A stretch of DNA of 64,000 nt from Heterohyrax brucei. Lineage: Eukaryota > Chordata > Mammalia > Hyracoidea > Procaviidae. The stretch is from positions 91,658,001-91,722,000 of the forward strand of contig CM053148.1 of assembly GCA_028571685.1 (NCBI GenBank). The letters run 5' to 3'. Below, in pieces: positions 33,761 to 45,714 of this stretch. The first letter of the stretch is position 1; the number at the start of each line of letters is the position of its first letter. A program made the position numbers and the translations under genes. The notes under the pieces are model-generated. The model searched no databases. It worked only from the letters and a program-made list of their open reading frames with translations, and was not told the DNA's origin.

Positions 33761-35045
33761 ATTACTTAAATATTGTCTCTGTTATGACATTGTGTTTGTT
33801 TCATACATTCTTTATGTGTATGTTGTAAAAATGTAAATATGTATATATTTTTATGTTTTATCATGTATATCTCTAGGAATGTAGTTATTTGCTCATAGGG
33901 TAGAAATAGGCCTTTTAAAAAGTCAATTAACCCATCTCCAAACAGCATATGAATTAGAGTTTTAATTACTTCAAATCTGTCAAAATTTAGTGCTGCTGGT
34001 CTTTTTAATTTTAGCTCCTCTAGTAAAGGTGTAGTTGTGGCTTATCACAGTTTTAGTTCTCATTTATCTAATGATTAATGATGTTGAAAATCTTTTTAAA
34101 CAATTCTGGGTCCTTTGCATTTGTGTGTGTGTGTGTGTGGTATCAGTTCAAACCTTGGCAACAATTTACTTGGGTAGATATGTTTTTATTACTGATTAAA
34201 AGGAATTATTCATATATGCTGAACACAAACCATTTGTTATATATATAATATTTTCTCCAAATCTTTGGATTGTTGTTATATATTTAATGGCATCTTATCA
34301 ATACTAAGGTTTTTTTTTTAACATTGATAAAATCTTGTTTATTTTAAAATTTGTTGAAATCAGATTAGTATTTCTATTTTGATATATATTTTCCTTTCCA
34401 GAGTTTTTAGTTAGTTCTATTTTTTTCAGTAGTTTTACAATGTTAGCCTTTATAATTAGATCAATAAATCATTTTGAATTAGTTTCTTAAAGGTATGAGA
34501 TACTGCCTGAAGCTTCTCCCCACATAATACATTACCATGTAATTTTCCATAATTTTATTTTGTACTCTTTCTACTGATTGTGTGTATGTGTGTTCATTTT
34601 TGCCTTTAATATTTTGCTATTTTAATACCAATAGTATTCTGTCTTTATTATTGTTTTGCATCAGATGTGTATTTCTTCCTTAATACTGATTTAGCTAGTC
34701 TACTTCTTTTTCAATAGTATCTGAATTTTAGAATCAACTTTACAACTGGTAAAGAATAGCATGTTGGAGTTTCAACTGAGATTGTATTGTTATCATAGAG
34801 CAATCAGAACACAATTAACATCTAGCAAGATAATGAAAAGGGACAGTTTTACTTTTTCCTACCTAATCTAGATACCTTTTATTTCTTTTTCTTGTTTAAC
34901 TGCTATGGCTAGGATTTCTAGTATGGAATAAGAGTGGTGAGAGTGAACATCTTGTTCTTGTTCCTGATCCTAAGATACAAGTTCTCAGTCTTTCTGCATT
35001 AGAGATATTAGCTATATGTTTTCATAAAAGCTGCTTATTAAAAAA
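33761..35045 (-). mobile_element. old L1 ORF2/3' region, minus strand
   Basis: Decayed reverse-strand L1. The end-of-ORF2 region is at 33850-34100 (TTTTTAATTTTAGCTCCTCT, TTATCTAATGATTAATGATG). The reverse-transcriptase region is at about 34870-35000 (GCTATGGCTAGGATTTCTAG, compare 6510-6540). It may be the 5' continuation of the 3' UTR at 32850-33760 or a separate older element; divergence favours the second view slightly. Confidence 0.6.
34121..34139. repeat. (GT)n microsatellite
   Basis: About nine GT units inside the L1 remnant. Confidence 0.9.
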
Positions 35046-36282
35046 AAATACTTCCTGTATTTAAAATTGTTTATTTTAACACACACACACAAAATGGAAC
35101 GCAAAACAATGTGGAGTATTTAACTAAGGATAAATTCACCCAAAATAAACTCAATTAGTAGATATTAACTAGGGAAATCTAACTAGAGAAAATAGTTAAT
35201 TGAACTATAAATTAAGAATAATACACCAAAGTATAAAATGTGTTAAAGGACAGGTTGAAGATACTGTCATGTGAATTCACTCAATAAGTGTTTTAAATTT
35301 ATTACACACTATCCACTTTTCTGTACAAGTAAAATTCTAAGACTATTGAGTGAATAAAATTATATGTGTAATACAGAAATATGGATGGGAAAGAAAGGCA
35401 TTAATAATATTAGAATTATTTTTGTTTTTTGCGTATATTTTAATCTGTTGTTTTCTTAATATTAATAAATTTTTATAATCATTCACATCAATTGCCTATC
35501 TTATACAAATCACTACCCCGATGCTGGGGAAGTTGAAAATATCAACACTAATGTGAGGACAGTGACTTAATGATAAATCAATTTAAAAATGATTACATAG
35601 ATGATTAAATGATTATTTAAAACCTATGTTTTCTTACAGCTACAACCAACAAGAAAGCTGGATATCCATGAGCCACTTGTAACAGTGTCATCTGTTAACA
35701 GAGACTGGGTTTTAACACCTATGTCCTTGGAATAAAAAAAGATCAGCCTTTTGATAGAGATCAGTCCAAGGTTTTCTTTGCAGTTTGGACTAGTTTTATA
35801 ACTACCAATTAACAACAATTTGATTTTAAGAGAAACTATGTACTTCAGGTGACGACTCTAAAAAACCAACAGAAGTTAGTTTCTGGGAATATTTCCAGTT
35901 CCAACAGGGATTTGGTACACTTGCTAGTAGCCTCAAAGATAAGATTTTTTTTTTTTTTGTACTGGATCTACAGAACAGCTTTAAGGTAAATCCAGAGGAT
36001 TAGTGGGCAAAATTAGCCCTGGTCATCAACCAGCCAACAACTACAACTGGTTTAGAGCAGTAGGTCCGACCCTAGGTTACATCTGCTAGTGAAGACAAGA
36101 TTCCTAATATCCTGCTAGTTTCAATCAAAAGAAACATAACTTATTGTTGTTTACTATTAAAAATTTATAGTGAAAATATACAAAAAATATATATATTATC
36201 TACATTGGGCACATTGACTGAATTAAATTAAGAGATATTTATGCTCTCTCTAATTACCAGATTGGAGGAATATATTGGTATT
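35046..36282. other. unassigned AT-rich sequence
   Basis: No supported feature; short (CA)n at 35081 and T13 at 35947. Confidence 0.4.
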
Positions 36283-37020
36283 ACTGTTGTTAGGTGCCAT
36301 GCAGTTGGTTCCGAATTACAGGGACCCTCTGTGTGACAGAATGCACTGCCCAGCTCTTGCACCATCCTCCCCACTGGTATCATAATTGAGCCCTTGTTGC
36401 CATGATTGAGACCATTGTTGGAACTGTTGTGCCAATCCATCTCATTAAGAGTCTTTCTCTTTTCTGTTGACCCTCTCTTTTACCAAGAATAATGTCCTTC
36501 TCCAAAGTCTTGTCCCTCCTGATAACATGTCCAAAGTACATGAGATGAAATCCTGCCATCCTCACTTCTAAAGAAGGAACATACAACTGTGCTTCTCCCA
36601 AAACAGAGTTGTTTGTTGTCCTGGCAGTCCATGGTATGTTTAGTATTATTTTCCACCACTGTAATTCAAACACATCCGTGCTTCTCTGGTCTTCTTTATT
36701 TACTACATAGGAGACCTTTTGGAAACACTATGGCTTGAGCCAGGTGCCCTTTTGTCATCTAAATGACATCTTTGCTTTTTAATACTTTAAAGAGATCTTT
36801 TGCAGCAGCAGATTTGCCTACTCTAATATGTCCTTTTGTTTCTTAACTGATGTTTCCATGGATGTGGATTGTGGATCCATGTAAAATGAAATCCTTGACA
36901 CTTCTATATTACTGCCTTTTATTATAATGTTGCTTATTGATCCAGTTGTGTTTTTCTTTATATTGAAATGTATTACAAATGTCTGTAGTCTTTGATTTCA
37001 GTAAGTGCTTCAAGATGTCT
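36283..37020 (-). mobile_element. RTE LINE, 3' part, minus strand
   Basis: It begins at the reversed 3' end (GTTGTTAGGTGCCATGCAGT). The frame 36673-36380 (minus) encodes KIILNIPWTARTTNNSV and YFGHVIRRDKTLEKDIILG, with KRERLLMRWI, the C-terminal segment of the RTE ORF. Further upstream ORF parts follow to about 37020 (GGATTGTGGATCCATGTAAA). 5'-truncated; no catalytic domain. Confidence 0.85.
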
Positions 37021-37713
37021 TACCTTTCCCATTGTTCCATCCCATTATTTGTAACGTGTTTAGAAGTACATTGTTAAATAGTTTGTGTTATCTACATAAA
37101 GCGTGTAGTATTTAAATATACTTCTCCAGTTTAGATGCTGATAATTTAAAGTTAGCTCAAATAAACTCAGATTATTACTTTAGCAAAATTTTAGGCAAAA
37201 ATATCAAGTGCTCTATTTTCACTGTAGAAAATGTTTTTCTGTATTAACTATTCTTAGTCCTGAAAATATTTTATTGTCATCTAAGTGTATATGCAAAATG
37301 CATTTTGTTACATGGATTGCTTTGAGTATTGCCCTCTTGAAGACAATCTCATCTTTGATATTTGTAGATACAGCTTTTACTAAAAGAAAATAGTCTCCTT
37401 CTTTTTAAATGTATGACTAACAAACAACCATATGTACCTTAAAAATACACATTTTTAACAAGTTTTGTTACATTTGGGATCTTTTGTGTTAAAGTCATTG
37501 TTATTTTAAATCAAAATATATGTTTTTGTTGATATTGTCTCTCTCATTAGGACTTTTTACAAAGGATTCTTTGAATTAGGGAATTCTCTGAATTAGGGCC
37601 ATGATGCTTTTGTTTATTTATTTATTTTTTTCCCAAAGAACCTACTAAATAACGAGACATGCAAAAACATTTTAAAATGTAGAACGAGAAAATCATAAAA
37701 GAGCAATAGCCAA
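37021..37713. other. unassigned AT-rich sequence
   Basis: No feature recognised. Confidence 0.4.
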
Positions 37714-37869
37714 AGTCCAACCCACTACCATCTTGTCCATTACATCTCACAGGGACACAATAGGGCAGAGTAGAGCTCCACAGAGTTTCCAAGGAACACC
37801 TTGAGGGTTTGAACTGCTGACCTTTTGATTAGAGATGTAGCACTTAACCACGCCACCACCAGGATTTTC
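37714..37869 (-). mobile_element. AfroSINE, complete
   Basis: CAACCCACTACCATCTTGTC, GGGCAGAGTAGAGCTCCACA, GAGGGTTTGAACTGCTGACC, CTTAACCACGCCACCACCAG. Confidence 0.88.
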
Positions 37870-39505
37870 ATAAATGAACACCGGTTTGAGTGAAAGTAAG
37901 GATTATAGATGAAGGTAGAGCGTGTTAGTACCCCCAAATGTTCGAAGAGTCACATGCAGGGCAAGGTGTAGATAACTAGAAAGGAAAAGTCAAACAAAAG
38001 GTGTGTAAATATTGTATACAATGGAAGAGAACTGTCTGCCTTTTAAATTTCAGGCTCAATTTCACAGAAAACTTAGAGGATCACAGAATATGTGTAGTTC
38101 GTTACCTCTGTCTTTTGGGTTTTATTGCATTCCTTAATAAACCTTAACAAAATAGAAGCTAACTAGAAAAAACAAAAATGTCAGTGTTGTTTATTCTCAT
38201 CATAGTGTGTTCATTTTTTAACTATCACACTGGAAGAAAAAATAATATAACTTAAAATACTTTGGGATGCACTATGTTGCATGCTTTTGTTTATCCAAGC
38301 ATTTACGTTTTTAGTGTATTCAGTGGAATAAAATTCAATTGTGCTTTAACCTGTACTCCTAATTATACAAAGGAGCTACAAGGATATGCTCTTTACTTTC
38401 TGATGTAAAGCTTATAATGATTTATTACTCCAAAGTTAATTTTTCCTATAGTCATTTATTGTCATCAAAGTTCTATTAGGTGGCAGGTTAGTCATGTCAC
38501 AGTAATTGCTGCATCTTCCTTAAGCTGACTTCCCAAGGACAAAAAACTGGCATTTTCTGAAGATCTCATTACCCCCAAATATTTAAAACTCTACCACTCC
38601 ATGTAGGAGACACGTTCTACACAAAAACTTAGGTTCACTTATTTTAAAAACTACAGAAATGGGTGAGGGGAAAGGAAGTCTTCATATTTGAAGCAGTTTT
38701 GATAGAGTGTGGCATTCTAAGCCTCATGTGTAATGGGTCAAGTGTATGTCCTCAAACGACAAATGGACTTTTGCAGAATATGATCACAGTGGAGACTGTC
38801 CAGGTCTTGAGTCCCTGGACATGGCCCTTCCTACATCAGTGATGTAGAATTTAAGGTAGGAGCGTCACCCTCAAAGCAGAGCCTTAGCAAAGATTTCCTT
38901 TCACTCTCTAATACTTTGTGGCACACATCTGCAATGACGCCCAAAACCAAAATACTTTTCCTGTTGTCAACAACCTCTACCAGAATCTTCGTTGGATGAA
39001 TGAATGACAACTGTGAATTTAGATCATGAGTTAAGTGTGGGACATGAGAGAGGCTCTTTGGCTGAAAGGAATGATAACTAAAGATGAGACAGTCGGAGTT
39101 ACCGAATATAATTCTTTTAATAATCAAGAGAAAAGCATTAACTAAAAATGCTGTTGTATAACTGTGAACTACTGTTCTTAAAGAGATATTAAAAAGAGCA
39201 TAATACTGTCTGTTTTAATTTGCCTAAAATGGTCTAGTCGGGTCAGTTGATTGGAATACACATACATAAAGGTTATTTATTCGATTTGTTATTTGGTGAA
39301 ATAGTTGTTTTTGCTGAAGTCTTAGTCTCAGTCAGTCTTTTCCTAAGTGAAATGCTATGATCACAGTGAAAGCAAACAGAAATAAATAAAACATTGATAT
39401 TTATTCAGTAATTCAAAGTCTACCAAGTACTGCAGTGTTCATTTTTTTAATTTCACACATAATAATAAGGCAGGGTGACTGTTATTTTTACTGTAGTATT
39501 GAAGG
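37870..39505. other. unassigned sequence, possibly single copy
   Basis: A minus-strand open frame at 39127-38831 (98 codons) has no recognisable domain or family motif and is not called as a gene. No transposon recognised. Confidence 0.35.
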
Positions 39506-39534
39506 TTTTTTTTTTTTTTTAAAAAAAAAAAAAA
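39506..39534. repeat. poly(T)-poly(A) junction
   Basis: T15 followed directly by A14. Confidence 0.95.
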
Positions 39535-39716
39535 GTTAAGCACCAGAGAGTTTGAAGGATTTTTCTGGAAGTCACCATGGTATTAAGTAGTGGCTCTTTA
39601 ATTCAAGATCCACTTTTCTATATGAAAAATGTTTGTTTGGCCAACTAGATGAGTAATACTATGAGTAGGAAATAGTTGTAACTTAGTGGTTAAACAACAG
39701 AGCCTTCATAAAATCA

Positions 39717-39869
39717 AAACCAAATCCATTGTCTTTACTTCAGTGTCAACTCAAAACAACTTTTAAGGACAGAGTAGAACTGCCCCGTAGTGTTTCCAAG
39801 ATGTGGTTAGCTGTCTGAACTGCCAACTAAAAGGTAGCTAAGCTCATAACTACTGGATAACCAAGGCTC
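39717..39869 (-). mobile_element. AfroSINE, diverged
   Basis: AACCAAATCCATTGTCTTTA, GGACAGAGTAGAACTGCCCC, CTGAACTGCCAACTAAAAGG. The head is decayed. Confidence 0.75.
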
Positions 39870-40012
39870 TTAGGTGTGTAAAAAGAGATACTTTGAAAGT
39901 GAATATTTAGGGAAAAATACTAAAATTACGAGTTATGACATAGCTGTTCTGTTAATAAAATTGAAGGGAGCTGATGAAAATAGACATTTATCACCTTAAC
40001 GATGACTTCTGT

Positions 40013-40018
40013 GCCTGT

Positions 40019-40049
<31 letters not shown>

Positions 40050-40071
40050 GGTGTGTGTGTGTGTGTGTGGT
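40013..40071. repeat. (GT)n microsatellite
   Basis: Nearly uninterrupted GT over about 58 bases, with small interruptions (CTGTGTGTCTG at the left, GGGTG in the middle). Confidence 0.95.
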
Positions 40072-41101
40072 GTTTGTACTTCATTTACTTCAATATATTT
40101 AAACACTGTCGAAGGAAAATCACCACCACGCGACTTCTATCAGCAATTTACTACAACAGTGTACCACTTTGACCTGCACAACACTGATGTACGAAGTATA
40201 TTTCTTTAGCACTTTTATGCTTTCTGAGAGACTGTCATATTGATTCATAAATGCAAAATATGTTTGTATCAGTTGCTGACATCTGATACCCGTTTTCAGC
40301 ATCTCTTCCTTTGGCATTCCCTCACATCTGGCCACTAACTGAAGGAATACTGTGCTTTTAAATTTCACGTTGGTAACATTTACATCTAATTAATCTCCAA
40401 ATGCCAGAGTAGCTCCTAACAAGTTCTGTGGATATGTATCCTTCTAGGGGATAAAATTTCTCCCAACTACACCCCCATGAGTCCTATTTTTGAAAAAAAT
40501 CACAGTATAAGTAGTGGAGTAGTTAAGATAGAGACTGTTTAAGAGCACATTTCTGTTACCATGGTAACTGTAACCTCACCAGGCTCATCCAGGTTTTATA
40601 TGGAAGTGATATAATTCCAACTCTAATTTTTTTTACATTTGATTTTCCTTCAAATAAAGAAAGCTTCTACCTGATAGTTTAATGAGAAATATAAAATGCT
40701 CTGCTTTTTGCATTTGCCTATTTTGGCATGAGTCAAAACAAACAAAAACAAAAAAGAAGTTGTGTAGGTTTCACCAAGAAAATAAATAAGAAATATCTAG
40801 TGTTAATAACTAGTCCATTTCTCTTTAATGGTAATAGCCCCTTGGTAGTTACCGTTCAACACACTAAATTTAAGATAAAAAGTTAATTTCATTAGTTGCA
40901 TAAAAAGATATTAATCACAATATGGGAAAATTCCTCATTTACCCTATGCAGAATCTCATATGCCTCCTAGTGAGGAATAAAACAACAGTGAAAGCAGATG
41001 AATTCATTTTCAAAACCAACTATTTTCAAGGGTGTTGCATGCTATCTGATGCTAAGTAAGTCTAACCTTTTTTTTTTTCCAATTTGACAATTTCTGAGCA
41101 A

Positions 41102-41195
41102 ACCAAGGAAATGCAAGGTAATGAAATTAAACATAATTTCTTAGGAAAACCAGGGAAATGCAAAGTAATGAATTAAAACATAATTTGTTAGGAAA
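41102..41195. repeat. 47-base tandem duplication
   Basis: Units 41102-41148 and 41149-41195 both run from ACCAAGGAAATGC / ACCAGGGAAATGC to TTAGGAAA with a handful of mismatches. Confidence 0.9.
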
Positions 41196-41977
41196 TGTCT
41201 GAAGAAAATGACCAAATTTGTAAAGAAGATGGGAAAAATGAGAAGCACGAGAAAAGCAAATATAAATATTTTGAACCATTATTAACAAAATGTTTAGTGT
41301 GAAAGTGCCTTTGGGTTGTGAAGTATAATAATTCTAAATGGTATTTTTAGCACCAATTAGCTTTTCACAGGGAAATGAGAGAAAGGGTAAGTAAAAAACA
41401 GCTTCGAATTTATGCATATACTATTTTATTAGGTTTTTAAGTATAACTTTTCCTATCTCAATCACAATTACACATTCTCATACAACTTTTGATCAGAACT
41501 GTGAAAAATGCATCCATCCATTGTCACGCTCACCAAGCTTGAGAATGATATGCAAGTTCATGCAGTTAATCTGTGATAAATACTTGGACATATGCTAGAA
41601 TTTCTAAAAGAATAATTTATATCGGGCACAACATCTGTTTTACAAAGAAGGCTTGCTAATCAAATTTCCTTTTGTCTTTCTGTGCTCAGCAGTGAGCACA
41701 GCAAAAGTATGAACACCAGGCTATGGCAGGAGTATGCCATCTGCATTCCAAAATCACATCTTGGCCAACATTCAAAACACACAACTTTTGATTTTTATTC
41801 CCGGAAAGTTCCTGGCATAAAATCATGAAGGGCAGGTGGATTTAACTTATGTGGGAAGTTGGAGGGAAACATTTTTCTGCAGTATTGTTGAAGTGTTAGG
41901 TGTAATTGTACATTTTACTTTCTTTCTTCTATACACATGTAGCCGCCGACACAGATTTTTGTACAAAACATATACCA

Positions 41978-42137
41978 AACCAAACCCATTGCCGTCGAAT
42001 CTATTGCTGTTCATAGTGAACCTATAGGACAGAGCAGAACCTCTCCATAGAGTTTCCAACGAGCATCTGGTGGATTCAAATTGCCGACTTTTTGGGTAGC
42101 AGATGAAGCACTTAACCACTACACCACCAGGGTTTCC
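41978..42137 (-). mobile_element. AfroSINE, complete
   Basis: AAACCAAACCCATTGCCGTC, CCTATAGGACAGAGCAGAAC, TGGTGGATTCAAATTGCCGA, CTACACCACCAGGGTTTCC. It lies just upstream of an L2 fragment. Confidence 0.92.
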
Positions 42138-42179
42138 AGAAAACATAAAAGAAATTGAAATAACGTCTGTTCTCCTCAC

Positions 42180-42280
42180 CACTGCAAGCTCCCTGAGCAC
42201 AGTAACTCTTTAAATAGCTAAGGCCTGTCATAAGCCTTCATACAGTGTAGGCACTCAGTCATGCTGGGTGGCTGGAACAC
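42180..42280 (+). mobile_element. L2 LINE 3' fragment
   Basis: GCAAGCTCCCTGAGCACAGT and CATACAGTGTAGGCACTCAG match the conserved 3' end of L2 (stretch ending in ...GTAGGYRCTCARTAAAT). Old and short. Confidence 0.5.
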
Positions 42281-42510
42281 ATAGGACTGAATCACGAGAG
42301 GGCAGTCCCCCTGGAAGAGGGCCATAGCCATTCATTGCTGCATCTCATTATTGATTCTGAGACCCACGCTAGGCAATTGGTATGTTTGTGTTTGCTAAGG
42401 GACAAAGGAGCTCTCTCTGTGTGTCATCCTGACAGCAATGTTCGTGAGAGAAAGGAATAATTCCATGGCAGCGTGCATTATATTTCAATTCTGTTTTGTC
42501 CTAAACCAGA

Positions 42511-42671
42511 AAACCAAACCCACTGTCACTGAGTTGATTTTGACTCATAGTGACTCTATAGGACAGAATAAAACTGCCCCATAGAGTTACCAGGAATGCC
42601 TGGTGGATTTGAACAGCCGCCTCTTTGATAGACAGCTGTAGCACTTGACCACTATACCACCAAGGCTTCCT
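42511..42671 (-). mobile_element. AfroSINE, complete
   Basis: AAAACCAAACCCACTGTCAC, CTCTATAGGACAGAATAAAA, CTGGTGGATTTGAACAGCCG, CTATACCACCAAGGCTTCC. Confidence 0.9.
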
Positions 42672-43466
42672 GTTTTTCTTTCCCCATTTCTTTAAAAACA
42701 AAACATCAAGAATATTAAATGATTTTTATGGGAAAATAGTGTGAAATAAAGGTAGTGGAATGTTGTTTTTGCAGACTCTTCTTGTCCCAGTTATATCTGA
42801 TTCGTTTCAGAAGGAAATAAGTATTTCCTTAATTTGAAAAAAAAAAAAAAATCCATTTAGTTAGCTGACATGCTTGTCTTTTCATCAGAAATCCACACTT
42901 GGGTGTATAATAAGTAAAGAGCACACTGAGAACAAGTAATTATGGTTGCTTCCATGTCACGTGAGGCCATGTAGAAGGTGTGTCATTTTATTGCTGTTCT
43001 GCCGTCTGGTTCTATACATTTTGCCTTGTTTTTCCTTTTTTGTTCAGTATCATAGGTGAAGATTTCTTGAGAAACTTTCTTGTCCATTCTAGCTCCTGAT
43101 TTAAAGTTTGTAACATGTATACAGATTTTCAGCATGCATGTTCAGAAAGTAGGATTTGAAAACCTCGAATTACCTCAACGCACTTAGCTACATTTAAATC
43201 TAGTTTATATTACTCCGAAGCATCTTGACACAAATGCACAATTTAAAAAACAGAAAATTGCTGTCAAATCATTCTGACTCATAATGACTAGTTCTGGATG
43301 CGTCAGAATCTAGAACTTGTAAAAAAATATATTTGGGGACTACTCTTTGTGTTATCTACTTTTAAAAAATTAATAATAAATAAAACTGTGAAGCTTGTGA
43401 TGGTTAATGTTATATGTAAACTTGGCTAGGCTATTATTCTCAGTGGTACGGTAAACAAACAAAAAA
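42672..43466. other. unassigned sequence
   Basis: A short reverse SINE-tail motif (TTGCTGTCAAATCATTCTGA, CTCATAATGACTAG) at 43257-43290 is the only recognisable piece, plus an A15 run at 42838. Confidence 0.4.
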
Positions 43467-43907
43467 AGCCCGCTGCCTTCTAGTAGATTCTGACACATAG
43501 TAACCCTATAGAACAGAGTGAAACAGCCCTCCAGTTTCCCAGGAGCCCCTGATCGATTTGATCTGCTAATTTCTCGAGTAGCAGCTGTAGCACTTAATGG
43601 CTATGTGACCAGAGTTTCTGGTGGTATGGCAGACACATGTGGTTACCTTCCATTCTATGGTCTGATGTGAGCTGCCAATCAATTGAAACAGGAGTTTTCT
43701 TCAGGTTGAGCCCTGTCTCCAGTATATAAACACATGATCTGGCGAAGTTTGGACTCTCTGGAGTTCTTTTCAGCTGACCACCAGTTGATGTGGGTCAGCG
43801 GGAGCCTTCAGCCTGCTTCCTGACCCACAGACTTGGGACTTGCTAGCCCCCAAACTGCACGAGCCCTTCCCTTAAAATAAATCTCTAAACAGTTACATCT
43901 ATCTATC
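43399..43907 (+). mobile_element. old interspersed repeat (family not assigned), split by SINE
   Basis: The start (TGATGGTTAATGTTATATGT, CTTGGCTAGGCTATTATTCT) and end (CTTGGGACTTGCTAGCCCCC, TTAAAATAAATCTC, then TCTATCTATC) resemble a common mammalian medium-reiteration element that begins TGATGGTTAAT and ends near AATAAATCTC followed by a TCTA repeat. A SINE at 43467-43620 lies inside it. Confidence 0.5.
43467..43620 (-). mobile_element. AfroSINE, diverged
   Basis: CCCGCTGCCTTCTAGTAGAT, CCTATAGAACAGAGTGAAAC, GTAGCAGCTGTAGCACTTAA. It interrupts an older repeat that begins TGATGGTTAATGTTATATGT at 43399 and ends AAAATAAATCTCTAAACAG at about 43892. Confidence 0.82.
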
Positions 43908-43909
43908 TA

Positions 43910-44099
43910 GTCTGGCAATTAAGTTCACAAACTTAATTGTGCTGCATACCTCATTGCTGAATACTCTACAGTCACCTTCAAAGTACTCTCCTTGGGAAGC
44001 TGTGCACTGAGGCCAGCACCTGGTCCACCCTTCAAAGAAATTTTGAAACTTTCTGGAATGACCATTTCACACAGTGGCAAGTTTGTGAACTTAATTGCA
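43910..44099 (-). mobile_element. mariner-type MITE, 190 bases, with TIRs and TA target duplication
   Basis: The terminal inverted repeats include a perfect 20-base match: GCAATTAAGTTCACAAACTT at 43915-43934 and its reverse complement at 44079-44098. TA flanks both ends (43908-43909 and 44100-44101), the hallmark of Tc1/mariner insertion. The interior encodes on the minus strand the last part of a mariner transposase, FFEGWTRCWPQCTASQGEYF then EGD. The element is therefore an internal-deletion derivative that kept the 3' end of the gene. It cannot move by itself. Confidence 0.93.
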
Positions 44100-44129
44100 T
44101 AGCTGTCTTAGCCAGTAGACAAATGGCTG

Positions 44130-44359
44130 CACTGGAACACTTCTTTACTCACCTAATTGGAGCCCGATGACATTTTTCTTTACCCAAAGATAAAGGAAAT
44201 AACAGTATTGAAAAGAAGACATTTTGATGACATTCAGGACACTAAGGGTAATACAACTGCTCTGATGACCGTTCCAGAAAAAGAGTTCCAAAATTGCTTT
44301 GAAGGGTGAACTAGGCACTGGCATCAGCACGTAGCTTCCCAAAGGGAGTACTTCTAGTG
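44130..44359 (+). pseudogene. mariner transposase C-terminal remnant, plus strand
   Basis: From 44163 a single frame runs 60-odd codons: PDDIFLYPKIKEITVLKRRH, then FDDIQDTKGNTTAL, then VPEKEFQNCFEG. After one stop comes ...ASQREYF and two stops at 44355. Upstream, with one frameshift, LEHFFTYSPN is seen, the segment before the usual DLAP.D that carries the last catalytic Asp. The Cys-Asp of that motif reads Asp-Asp here. This is the same transposase family as the MITE at 43910-44099, whose fragment lies on the other strand. No TIR is seen at the right end, so the copy is truncated on both sides. Confidence 0.88.
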
Positions 44360-44380
44360 ATACTCGGCGATGAGGTATGT

Positions 44381-45219
44381 AGTAGTTTTTTTAGAGTGAC
44401 TTTGTCAATGTAACTGTGAGTTCTCCTATTCTTCATTGCTTTTGCTTCTCTGGAGAAACCAGATGAAGGCAGCCATCCAAACCAAGGGGAGTCTAAGAAA
44501 GCCCTCCAAAGAGGAAGAGCCTAAGTGAACACGACAACTAAATGTAATGTAGCATATTGAATGGGATTCTGGAACAGAAAATGAATTCAGTTAAAAACCA
44601 AGAAAACATAAATAAACTTTTTATTTATAAACGTTTAAATAGCAATGCACTGGTATTGCTCCAGGACTATGAGAGTACTATACAAATGTAAAATACTAGT
44701 CAGATGGGAAACTACTTATGAGACACATGGCAGCCCTCTTTACTATCTTATCAGTGTTCCTGTAATTATGTAAATGTCTCAAAAATAGTGTATTAAAAAT
44801 ATGACTAAAATGTGTGTATAAGGCTACATATTTCCAGAAACACGTCCTGTTGGGTACCAGTATGATTGGGTTGGGCAGTGGCCATGTCCCCAGCTCATTA
44901 AACTGGAAGGTTCCAATGTTTCCTGCATCTGTTTCTTGATCGTATAAGTAAATACTTCACTTTTCTCTGAACTGGTCACCAAAAACCAGCATTCTCTGTT
45001 ACAAAAACAAACAAAATAACCACACAGGTGTATGAACAGAAAAATAAAAATAAATCAATTTTTGAATGTGTTTATGCTGAGAAAAAGGAAGGAGTCTATG
45101 TGCATTCCCCTCATGTAATAAAACATGATTTCTGTACAGTTGAAAGGAGTTGCAGGAAGAAAAATATTTTTAAGAATGACAGGCAGTAATTCTAAGATGA
45201 TACTTGACTGGTACTTGTC
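44381..45219. other. unassigned sequence
   Basis: No feature recognised; AT-rich. Confidence 0.4.
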
Positions 45220-45345
45220 AGAGAGCAAGCTATAAGTTCCATGAGTACAAGAATTTCTATTATTGGCTAGCTGGTGTGTTTTCAATCCGTAATTAAGTGA
45301 CTGACAAAAATATATGAATAAGTAAATGAGAAAATGAATTTAGAA
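45220..45345 (+). mobile_element. L2 LINE 3' fragment
   Basis: AGCTATAAGTTCCATGAG-type sequence (here AAGCTATAAGTTCCATGAGT), ACAAGAATTTCTATTATTGG and a decayed end with AATAAGTAAATGAGAAAATG fit an L2 3' end. Confidence 0.5.
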
Positions 45346-45560
45346 ACTAACACCAGCCTTTAGAGGAATTGTTTTTAAATTAAGAATGGAAGGGAGTGTG
45401 GTTTAGCGCTAGATTTAATCTAAGCTTGTTTATTCTTCCAAAAGAGTAAACCAATGTGACAAAGTGACAAGAGTGAGTAGATAAAAATGCAAGGGAATAA
45501 TTGGAACCATCACCAAGGAAATGTATGCTGAATAAAGTGGAAAATGTGGATACTGCCAGA

Positions 45561-45714
45561 ACAGAGCTCTGGTAGCATAGTGGTTAAGAGATCTGGCTGC
45601 TGACTAGAAGCCCAGCTGTTTGAATCCACCAGCCACTCCTCAGAAACCCTGTGAGGTAGTTCTGCTCTGTCCTATAGGGTCTCTGTGAGTCGGAATTGAC
45701 TTGATGGCAGTGAA
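45561..45714 (+). mobile_element. AfroSINE, short form
   Basis: CAGAGCTCTGGTAGCATAGT, GTTTGAATCCACCAGCCACT, GAAACCCTGTGAGGTAGTTC, GTCGGAATTGACTTGATGGC. Confidence 0.93.

Larger units (their letters stand above)
39870..41977. other. unassigned sequence with microsatellite and a tandem duplication
   Basis: Holds the (GT)n at 40013-40071 and the 47-base duplication at 41102-41195. The rest, including the minus-strand 82-codon frame at 40368-40120, has no recognised identity. Confidence 0.4.

Noticed and set aside
38831..39127. 98-codon minus-strand frame
   Set aside because: Looks somewhat protein-like but matches no family I know, and no retrocopy hallmarks (poly(A), TSD) are visible.
40027..40209. 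Cys/Val-rich frame
   Set aside because: Translation of the (GT)n repeat.
40120..40368. 82-codon minus-strand frame
   Set aside because: No recognised family; flanked by a (GT)n repeat; not supported.
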